18,694 bases of DNA, from positions 1 through 18,694 of the forward strand of contig JASLHL010000223.1 of the NCBI GenBank assembly GCA_030152225.1. Direction: 5' to 3'. The DNA is from Flavobacterium sp. GTDB taxonomy: Bacteria > Bacteroidota > Bacteroidia > Flavobacteriales > Flavobacteriaceae. Positions 6,223 to 12,610 of the stretch are shown one piece after another. Position numbers and translations under genes: made by a program. Each line of letters starts with the position of its first letter. Position 1 is the stretch's first letter. The notes under the pieces were generated by a model. That model saw nothing but the letters and a program-made list of their open reading frames with translations, had not been told where the DNA came from and searched no databases.

Positions 6223-6918
6223 TTAACACATTGCTTCTCCTCTTACAAACAAATTCAAGGTATCTGGAGACAAAAATGGGATATTTAATCCCAACCCTCG
6301 GATAATAAACAGCATTCCAATCAACACAATTACAACGGGATAGTACTTCATTACGTTACGTCTAAAGCCATCTGAGAATAGGTTTTTAAAATAGATCACC
6401 AAACTCATTAAGGGAATGGTCCCTACACCAAACAAAGCCATATAGGCCATGCCTAATAAAACATCTTGCGTCGCTAAAGCGCCAAATAAAGCGACATACA
6501 CCATACCACAAGGTAAGAAACCATTGAAAAAACCAATAAAAAACAACGCATTAGGTGACTTCTTTTTAAACTGTTTTCCCAAGGAAGATTTAATCCAGTT
6601 CACAAAGCGATAAAGCGGTTTTAATACATTAAAATTTCCAATGCGATTCGTAGGAACGAGCGCTAAGACGATCATAATAATTCCCACCACAATAGACAAT
6701 TGTTGTTGAAATCCTGCTAGGTATAATCCTTTGCCGAACAAGCCAAATACAAAACCTAATAAAGAATAGGCAGCTATTCTCCCTATGTGATAGGTGAACA
6801 TCTGCCTAATTTTTACAACGGGATTGTTCTGGCTAATTGGCAACATCAAGGCAATCGGCCCGCACATTCCGATACAGTGCAGACTGCTCACTAAGCCAAA
6901 TATAAGTGCCGAAATCAA
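6223..6918 (-). CDS. Polytopic membrane protein, DsbD_2/TauE-like, probably copper handling for cbb3 oxidase
   Basis: A 231 aa inner-membrane protein with about six hydrophobic segments. Automatic pipelines usually name such proteins sulfite exporter TauE/SafE, but the N-terminal LHCIGMCGP (13-21; H14, C15, C19) and the later GFLPCGMVY (C137) are features of the DsbD_2/UreH-like branch found with cytochrome oxidase assembly and copper genes. Paired Cys, His and Met in the membrane suggest metal or thiol chemistry, which is inference. It starts 5 bp after fixH and ends the accessory operon, so a role in delivering copper or assembling CcoN is likely. Two pseudo-symmetric halves are suggested by the repeated C-G-x pattern near the start of each half. 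Sulfite export is not supported by anything nearby. Confidence 0.85.
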   Translation of the reverse strand: MISALIFGLVSSLHCIGMCGPIALMLPISQNNPVVKIRQMFTYHIGRIAAYSLLGFVFGLFGKGLYLAGFQQQLSIVVGIIMIVLALVPTNRIGNFNVLKPLYRFVNWIKSSLGKQFKKKSPNALFFIGFFNGFLPCGMVYVALFGALATQDVLLGMAYMALFGVGTIPLMSLVIYFKNLFSDGFRRNVMKYYPVVIVLIGMLFIIRGLGLNIPFLSPDTLNLFVRGEAMC

Positions 6919-6923
6919 AGTCT

Positions 6924-7373
6924 CTACTTAATCGTTATTTGTTTTACATTTCTATACGACTCATCGTTATAGTTCCATTCTACCACAATATCCCAACGAC
7001 CGTCTACCAGATTTGTGTTAGGTATGAGCAAATTGGAAGAAGACAATGATATGAGAGTATCAAAGTCTAATTGCTGGTTAGACGGTCTGTATAGGAATAT
7101 TTTTCCATGTATCTTGTTATAGTCAAAACTCTCAGGGAAACCAATTTTGATTCCGTTTGACGTACTGTAAATGGTAACTTGTTCATCGAGTTTCAGTGCT
7201 TTCATCTCTCTCTCACGACGCGAATCCACTTCTACTTCTTGTTGATAATAGTTTTCCGTTACCAATTGATTATCGTATTTAGCATCCACTTGTACGCGGA
7301 TGACATACTGTAAAATAAAAATCATAAAAAGTGCGATGGCTATTACGATTCCTGTTCCAAAATTAAATTTCAT
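6924..7373 (-). CDS. ccoH: FixH/CcoH-like cbb3 oxidase assembly protein
   Basis: A 149 aa protein with one N-terminal transmembrane helix (about residues 9-28) and a periplasmic beta-rich domain, the usual FixH layout and size. The segment YDNQLVTENYYQQEVEVDSRRERE (33-56) is the family's hallmark: a Tyr-rich helix just after the membrane. CcoH stabilises and helps assemble the CcoNOQP complex in proteobacteria. It lies 19 bp downstream of ccoG and 5 bp upstream of the membrane protein gene, matching the common ccoGHI order except that ccoI is elsewhere in this locus. Sequence divergence from proteobacterial CcoH is high, so the call rests on layout plus context. Confidence 0.85.
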   Translation of the reverse strand: MKFNFGTGIVIAIALFMIFILQYVIRVQVDAKYDNQLVTENYYQQEVEVDSRREREMKALKLDEQVTIYSTSNGIKIGFPESFDYNKIHGKIFLYRPSNQQLDFDTLISLSSSNLLIPNTNLVDGRWDIVVEWNYNDESYRNVKQITIK

Positions 7374-7392
7374 ACCTAACTATTTTTAATTT

Positions 7393-8814
7393 TTAATTCA
7401 ACATTCGAGGACCTAAAAAGTTTGTTTTCGTTGTTTGAATCAAACGATCCCCATCATATACATCAATAGTAACCTTAGTACTATATCCATCCAAATCTTT
7501 TTGTGGAATTTCGATAAATAGCACGCCTTCACTATAGGCCTCTTTGGCTACTTTAATTTCGTCATGTCCAACCATTTTAACTTCTGCAGTTTCTGGTTTT
7601 CTCACCTTAAAGGTAAGGTTATCGTACTCCTTCATGGTTTTGTTCATTATTTTGAAGGTATACACATTGGAGATATTCGCTCCTTTGTGTTCAAACGTTT
7701 TACCAGCAACGCGCAACACCCTAGCTTCTACATCAGTTCTCAAGAATAGGAGTCCAACAAGCACGATTATTAAAACAGATAGCACAACGGTATATCCTCT
7801 TTGACGTGGCGTAAAAGCATACGGTTTATTTTCGACGATTTCCTCTTCAGAAGCATAGCGAATCAACCCTTTTGGGAGACCTGCTTTTTCCATCACGAAA
7901 TCACATTCGTCAATACAAGCAGTACAGTTTACACATTCTAACTGTGTTCCATTTCGGATATCAATCCCAGTAGGACAAACGTTCACACATTGCTTACAGT
8001 CAATACAATCTCCAATTCCCTCCGCTTCTCTATCTACGCCTTTTTTAAATTTACCTCTTCCCTTGGTACGTTCTCCACGTACGTGATCATAAGCAACAAT
8101 AATCGATTTATTATCTAAAAGCACACCTTGTAAACGTCCGTAAGGACAAGCGATTACACATACTTGTTCTCTAAACCAAGTGAAGACAAAGTAGAAGGCT
8201 GAAGTAAAAATAATCAATCCAATAAAATTACCCATATGAGCAAAAGGACCATCTTCAACCATTAGCAATACAGCATCACTTCCGATAATATAGGATAAGA
8301 ATACGTTAGCGATAAGGAATGAAATGATAAAGAAGATAAACCACTTCAAGAGTCTCTTGCGTATTTTCTCTGAGTTCCACGGTTGTTTATCCAACCTCAT
8401 TTGCGCGCCTCGATCGCCGTCTATCCAATATTCGATTCGCCTGAAAACCATTTCCATAAAAATAGTTTGCGGACAGATCCAACCGCAGAAAATACGACCA
8501 AATGAAACCGTAAATAACGTTACAAAAACAACTCCAATAATCATTGAAATTACGACCAAGTAAAAGTCTTGTGGCCAAAAGGGGAAGCTAAAAATGTTGA
8601 ACTTTCGATCGATCACATTAAATAGCAACAATTGATTTCCATTAATTTTAATGAACGGTGCTACAAGTAAAAAAATCAGCAAGAGGTAACTTACAACTTT
8701 TCTCTTGTTATAGTATGGCCCAGACGGCTTTTTGGGATAAATCCATGCCCTTTTACCATCTTTGTCAATGGTACTTATCGAGTCTCTAAAACTCTCATTA
8801 TTTCCATTTTCCAT
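7393..8814 (-). CDS. ccoG: cbb3 oxidase accessory protein CcoG (FixG/RdxA), polyferredoxin
   Basis: A 473 aa inner-membrane iron-sulphur protein. CcoG has been shown in other bacteria to reduce Cu(II) to Cu(I) for oxidase assembly. Visible features in order: a first TM segment (about 40-57), a TM segment at about 84-104 ending in CGWICPQ (C110, C114), TM segments near 158-176 and 195-213, and CVIACPYGR (C219, C223). Two 4Fe-4S clusters follow, CIDCKQCVNVCP (C270, C273, C276, C280) and CVNCTACIDEC (C294, C297, C300, C304), then a TM segment at about 340-358 and a C-terminal Ig-like FixG domain. All cluster cysteines are intact. It heads the ccoG-ccoH-membrane-protein set and is separated from ccoP by 100 bp holding a strong hairpin, so it may be transcribed partly by read-through from the structural operon. 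Confidence 0.95.
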   Translation of the reverse strand: MENGNNESFRDSISTIDKDGKRAWIYPKKPSGPYYNKRKVVSYLLLIFLLVAPFIKINGNQLLLFNVIDRKFNIFSFPFWPQDFYLVVISMIIGVVFVTLFTVSFGRIFCGWICPQTIFMEMVFRRIEYWIDGDRGAQMRLDKQPWNSEKIRKRLLKWFIFFIISFLIANVFLSYIIGSDAVLLMVEDGPFAHMGNFIGLIIFTSAFYFVFTWFREQVCVIACPYGRLQGVLLDNKSIIVAYDHVRGERTKGRGKFKKGVDREAEGIGDCIDCKQCVNVCPTGIDIRNGTQLECVNCTACIDECDFVMEKAGLPKGLIRYASEEEIVENKPYAFTPRQRGYTVVLSVLIIVLVGLLFLRTDVEARVLRVAGKTFEHKGANISNVYTFKIMNKTMKEYDNLTFKVRKPETAEVKMVGHDEIKVAKEAYSEGVLFIEIPQKDLDGYSTKVTIDVYDGDRLIQTTKTNFLGPRMLN

Positions 8815-8833
8815 AGCCTTGTGTGTTTTTTAT

Positions 8834-8878
8834 AAAAGGAGTTGAGTATGTGTATAAATACTCCACTCAACTCCTTTT
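8834..8878 (-). terminator. Strong hairpin between ccoP and ccoG (terminator or attenuator)
   Basis: A perfect 14 bp stem (8834-8847 with 8865-8878, AAAAGGAGTTGAGT and its complement) encloses a 17-nt loop. Inside it GAGTAT and ATACTC can form an alternative pairing. On the minus strand only four T follow, then ATAAAAAAC, so termination may be partial. No TAnnTTTG box lies between the hairpin and ccoG, which suggests that ccoG depends on read-through and is expressed at a lower level than the structural subunits. Confidence 0.7.
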
Positions 8879-8914
8879 TATGTGTTTATTAGTTTTTTTT
8901 TGTTTGTGTCAGTG

Positions 8915-9895
8915 TTATTCCTGACTTGCTTCCACTGCGTCTGTCGCTGCAGCTTCGTCACTTGGTACAGCAGCTTCCTCATTTGCTTCAGCATCTGCTG
9001 AACCTTCTAATTCTGCTTTTGACCAGATGATATCTCCTTCTGCCTCTTTTGGACTCGCAGGAGTTGTACCATTTAAAGAAATAACATAAGACGTTACTTT
9101 TTCAATTTCAGATGGTTTTAGTGTTTTTTCCCAATCTACCATCCCTTTACCAGGACGTCCTCCTTTAGCAATGGTGTGGAAAATATTTTTAACACCCCCA
9201 CCTAAAATCCAATGATCATCCGTTAGGTTCGGTCCGATTCCTCCACCACCATCAGCTTGGTGACAAGCCATACAATTGGTATCAAAAATCTTTTTACCTG
9301 CCGCTAATGAACTTTCATCTGTTAAGTATTGTGCCTCATCTGCAGAGATTAAATCCGCTGCGGTTTTTCTATACTCTTCAATTTGTTCTTTGGCAATAGC
9401 CACTGACTTTTCGTATTCTACAATTTGGTTGTCGCCTCCAAATACGTGGAATCTCAATAAGTATACAACAGAGAAGATTACTGTGATATAGAATAACCCT
9501 ACCCACCATGGTGGTAATTCGTTATCTAACTCTTTAATCCCATCGTAGTCATGATCCATCAACAACTCGCTCTCCTCACTTACGGATGTTGTGCGCGTCA
9601 TTTTTTGCATCAATCGTTTTACCCAAGGTCTATCTGCAAAGGAAAGGTTGTCTTCTTTTTCTTTCGCTGCCAACTCCTCTGGAGTCATCAAGCGATTGAG
9701 TACTTTATTCGTCGCAGCGGCTACAATTTCTACAGCGATCACGGCGAATAAAAACAAGCCCAACAAAATAAGCACCGCAGGATGATCGATGAAAGCAGGT
9801 CTTTGTGCTGTTCCGCCTGCTACCCATTCTACTAATACATAAAATAGCAAGAATAGTAATGGAACTCTTACATATACTGGAAAATACTTTTTCAT
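8915..9895 (-). CDS. ccoP: cbb3-type cytochrome c oxidase subunit CcoP, mono-haem
   Basis: A 326 aa membrane-anchored cytochrome c subunit that passes electrons to CcoO/CcoN. There are two hydrophobic segments near the N-terminus (about 10-27 and 40-61), then the FixP_N-like segment LDNELPPWWVGLFYITVIFS (123-142) as a further TM helix. A single cytochrome c domain follows, with haem site CMACH (C208, C211, H212), a GIGPNL segment and a probable Met ligand in GKGMVDW (M252). Proteobacterial CcoP carries two CxxCH sites; here only one exists in the whole protein. The last 45 residues form an acidic, Ala/Glu-rich tail with no known role. It overlaps ccoQ by 4 bp (ATGA) and ends the structural operon ahead of the hairpin. 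Confidence 0.93.
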   Translation of the reverse strand: MKKYFPVYVRVPLLFLLFYVLVEWVAGGTAQRPAFIDHPAVLILLGLFLFAVIAVEIVAAATNKVLNRLMTPEELAAKEKEDNLSFADRPWVKRLMQKMTRTTSVSEESELLMDHDYDGIKELDNELPPWWVGLFYITVIFSVVYLLRFHVFGGDNQIVEYEKSVAIAKEQIEEYRKTAADLISADEAQYLTDESSLAAGKKIFDTNCMACHQADGGGGIGPNLTDDHWILGGGVKNIFHTIAKGGRPGKGMVDWEKTLKPSEIEKVTSYVISLNGTTPASPKEAEGDIIWSKAELEGSADAEANEEAAVPSDEAAATDAVEASQE

Positions 9896-10098
9896 AATTT
9901 TTCTGAATTAGGATCAACATTGTGCTTTTCATCATCTAGAAATGGCATATTGCTCAATTCTTCAATCGTTTCTTTTTTATAGGTAAATACCCATACAAAC
10001 AAGCCTACAAAAAAGGTAAAGAATATAAGCAGGGATATAATTGGATAAATTTCTATCCCTCCTATTGTCTCCATTGTATGTTTAATAAATTTCAACAT
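9892..10098 (-). CDS. ccoQ: Small cbb3 oxidase subunit CcoQ
   Basis: A 68 aa single-TM protein. The hydrophobic helix YPIISLLIFFTFFVGLFVWV (18-37) is followed by a charged tail with KKETIEELSNMPFLDDE, the usual CcoQ pattern of one helix, Tyr-Lys-Lys and an acidic end. CcoQ stabilises interaction of CcoP with the CcoNO core. Translation may start at the first Met or at M9 (10072-10074, METIGGIEIYP), since the helix lies after both. It sits between ccoNO (18 bp upstream) and ccoP (4 bp overlap), the standard position. Confidence 0.85.
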   Translation of the reverse strand: MLKFIKHTMETIGGIEIYPIISLLIFFTFFVGLFVWVFTYKKETIEELSNMPFLDDEKHNVDPNSEKL

Positions 10099-10116
10099 AA
10101 TGCTTTCTCTTTTTTA

Positions 10117-12300
10117 TTATTCCTCAACTCTATTTTTGATGTCTGTACCTAAACGTTGTAAGTAAGCAACCATAGCAACAATCTCACGCTCGCTCATTGG
10201 AACGAACTCCTGTCCATTTTCTTTAGCTGCTTTTTCACTAGCTAAATATGATTCTTTATAATCCGGATCCGTTTGGAAATTTAGAGCAATTTGCTCCCCT
10301 TGTTCCTTCATGGATTGTCTTGCATTTGCAATATCTTCATCGGTATAAGGAACACCTAATGTTCTCATTACGCTCATTTTCTTCTCAATACGTGAGAAAT
10401 CCGCTTGTTTGTTATCGAACAACCATTTGTATCCTGGCATAATAGATCCTGGAGATGTTGATTGTGGATTATACATGTGGTTGAAATGCCAGATATCTGA
10501 ATATTTCTGTCCTACGCGCATTACATCTGGTCCCGTACGTTTAGAACCCCATAAGAATGGATGGTCATATACATACTCTCCCGATTTTGAATACTCTCCG
10601 TAACGTTCTACTTCTGAACGGAATGGTCGAATCATTTGCGAGTGACATCCCACACATCCTTCACGGATATACAAGTCTCTACCTTCTAACTCTAATGGAG
10701 TATAAGGTTTCACACTTGAAATGGTTGGAATATTAGATTTTACGAAGATTGTTGGTACAATCTGTACGATACCCCCAATTAAAATCGCAACAGTTGTTAA
10801 GATTGTAAATTGGATTGGTCTTCTCTCTAACCAAGTATGCCAAGCTTCTCCTTTTAAACGAGAAGCAGAAATTCTTTTTAATTCTGGTGCTTCTGCTAAT
10901 TCGTCTTCTACTGGTTTACCAGCTCTTACTGTTTTGTATACTAAGTAAATCAATACGAATAATCCGATTAGGTAGAATGATCCTCCAATCGCACGCATGA
11001 TATACATCGGCATAATTGCAGTTACTGTTTCAAGGAAGTTACCATATTTCAATGTTCCTGATGGATCGAAGTCTTTCCACATTAAGTGTTGAGAGAAACC
11101 AGCTACATATAAAGGAATCGTATATAAGATAATCCCTAAGGTTCCGATCCAGAAGTGGAAGTTAGCCAAAGCTTTCGAATACAATTCTGTTTTTGTCATT
11201 CTCGGGATTAACCAGTACACCATACCAAAAGTCATAAAACCATTCCATGCTAAGGCTCCAACGTGTACGTGAGCAACGATCCAGTCAGTATAGTGTGCAA
11301 TCGCGTTTACGTTTTTCAACGACAACATCGGTCCTTCAAACGTCGCCATTCCGTACCCTGTAATACCTACTACGAAGAATTTCAACACAGGATCTACTCT
11401 TACTTTATCCCAAACTCCACGCAAGGTTAACAATCCGTTGATCATACCTCCCCAAGATGGAGCAATCAACATCACAGAGAATACTACTCCTAAGTTTTGC
11501 GCCCATTCAGGTAAAGCGGAATACAACAAGTGGTGTGGTCCTGCCCAGATATATAAGAAAATTAATGACCAGAAGTGAATAATAGATAGACGGTACGAAT
11601 ATACCGGTCTATTCGCCGCTTTTGGCAAGAAGTAGTACATCAATCCTAAGAACGGTGTTGTCAAGAAGAAGGCCACGGCATTGTGTCCGTACCACCACTG
11701 CACCAGTGCATCTTGAACCCCTGCATACACAGAGTATGATTTTAATCCGTGAACAGGTAACTCTAAAGAGTTAAAGATGTGTAATACTGCTACTGTTACA
11801 AAAGTTGCTAAATAGAACCAGATAGCAACATAAATGTGACGCTCTCTACGATTGATGATCGTCATAATCATGTTGATACCAAACGTAACCCAGATCACCG
11901 CAATAGCGATATCAATTGGCCACTCTAATTCAGCATACTCTTTTGAAGTAGTAAAACCTAGAGGCAAGGTAATTGCTGCAGCAGCAATAATCATTTGCCA
12001 TCCATAAAAGTGAATGTTACTCAAAACATCACTGTACATTCTTGACTTACACAAGCGTTGTAAAGAATAGTAAACTCCTGCAAAGATTGCATTTCCAACG
12101 AAAGCAAAAATAACTGCATTCGTATGTAGCGGTCGTAATCTTCCGTAGCTCAACCAAGGAATTCCATCGGTTAAATTAGGAAATATAAACAGTACCGCTA
12201 ATAGTAATCCTACAAGCATCCCAACGGCACCAAAAAAGATTGAGGCGTAAAGGAATTTCTTTACAATTTTGTTGTCATAATAAAATTGTTGCACTTCCAT
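10117..12300 (-). CDS. ccoNO: Fused cbb3 oxidase subunits CcoN (I) and CcoO (II)
   Basis: A 727 aa fusion of the catalytic haem-copper subunit and the mono-haem subunit. Residues 1 to about 460 are CcoN with about twelve membrane helices: H59 (RPLHTN) for haem b, YGHNAVAF (H206) and GPHHLLY (H256, H257) for CuB, Y250 at the position of the cross-linked tyrosine, and AHVHVGAL (H344, H346) for haem b3 and haem b. A linker of charged residues (about 460-490) leads to a TM helix (about 496-516) and the CcoO domain with CVGCH (549-553), a Met-Pro motif GSIMPGYKW (618-626) and IVAMVAYLQRLG near the end. The frame is continuous, so it is a true fusion as known from Bacteroidetes. The enzyme reduces O2 with high affinity and pumps protons. 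The gene begins 6 bp after ccoS. Confidence 0.96.
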   Translation of the reverse strand: MEVQQFYYDNKIVKKFLYASIFFGAVGMLVGLLLAVLFIFPNLTDGIPWLSYGRLRPLHTNAVIFAFVGNAIFAGVYYSLQRLCKSRMYSDVLSNIHFYGWQMIIAAAAITLPLGFTTSKEYAELEWPIDIAIAVIWVTFGINMIMTIINRRERHIYVAIWFYLATFVTVAVLHIFNSLELPVHGLKSYSVYAGVQDALVQWWYGHNAVAFFLTTPFLGLMYYFLPKAANRPVYSYRLSIIHFWSLIFLYIWAGPHHLLYSALPEWAQNLGVVFSVMLIAPSWGGMINGLLTLRGVWDKVRVDPVLKFFVVGITGYGMATFEGPMLSLKNVNAIAHYTDWIVAHVHVGALAWNGFMTFGMVYWLIPRMTKTELYSKALANFHFWIGTLGIILYTIPLYVAGFSQHLMWKDFDPSGTLKYGNFLETVTAIMPMYIMRAIGGSFYLIGLFVLIYLVYKTVRAGKPVEDELAEAPELKRISASRLKGEAWHTWLERRPIQFTILTTVAILIGGIVQIVPTIFVKSNIPTISSVKPYTPLELEGRDLYIREGCVGCHSQMIRPFRSEVERYGEYSKSGEYVYDHPFLWGSKRTGPDVMRVGQKYSDIWHFNHMYNPQSTSPGSIMPGYKWLFDNKQADFSRIEKKMSVMRTLGVPYTDEDIANARQSMKEQGEQIALNFQTDPDYKESYLASEKAAKENGQEFVPMSEREIVAMVAYLQRLGTDIKNRVEE

Positions 12301-12306
12301 AGTTGT

Positions 12307-12525
12307 TTATATTTGATTTTCTTTTTGATTAATTTTTTCACCTTGCTTCTCTTCTGTTTTCTTCTCGATTTTCTTTTCGGTTTTCAACTCATCATCGAAT
12401 AACATGCGTACAGAAGGCGTATAAGCGTCGTCAAACTGACCACTTTTTACAGACTTAATAAAAATGTAGAGGAAGATCCCTGCCACAAAAACACTGATAC
12501 TAATTAAGAAATAAATAACACTCAT
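12307..12525 (-). CDS. ccoS: cbb3 oxidase maturation protein CcoS
   Basis: A 72 aa protein with one N-terminal TM helix (about 3-24) and the conserved short segment KSGQFDDAYTPSVRMLFDDE (27-46), the typical CcoS signature where a Gln-Phe-Asp-Asp run follows the helix. The C-terminus is a Lys/Glu-rich low-complexity tail (KTEKKIEKKTEEKQGEK). In Rhodobacter, CcoS is needed for insertion of the haem b and copper centres. It is the first gene of the structural operon, with a predicted FNR-controlled promoter just upstream and a leader of only about 12 nt. Confidence 0.93.
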   Translation of the reverse strand: MSVIYFLISISVFVAGIFLYIFIKSVKSGQFDDAYTPSVRMLFDDELKTEKKIEKKTEEKQGEKINQKENQI

Positions 12526-12543
12526 ACCTCATTATTATTAAAA

Positions 12544-12587
12544 CAAAGTTAACAATATATATTAGCTAAAAATATGATAAATATCAC
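12544..12587 (-). promoter_or_regulatory. FNR-activated type promoter of ccoS-ccoNO-ccoQ-ccoP
   Basis: ATGAT-AAAT-ATCAC (12574-12587, centre 12580.5) matches 8 of 10 bases of the FNR consensus. On the minus strand a perfect -7 box TAACTTTG lies at 12544-12551. The palindrome centre is 36.5 bp upstream of the last base of the -7 box, which puts it at about -41.5 from the expected start, the class II activator position. No TTG -33 element is present at the normal spacing, as expected where an activator replaces it. The 85 bp gap between ccoI and ccoS holds nothing else. Confidence 0.7.
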
Positions 12588-12610
12588 CAAAAACCTAATA
12601 ATTAGTTTTT

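Noticed and set aside
6223..6918. Literal annotation as sulfite exporter
   Set aside because: The Cys/His motifs and the cco operon context fit the DsbD_2-like branch, and no sulfur-metabolism gene is nearby.
10117..12300. Possibility that the CcoN-CcoO join is a frameshift or sequencing error
   Set aside because: The frame is continuous with a sensible charged linker, and fused CcoNO is known in Bacteroidetes.
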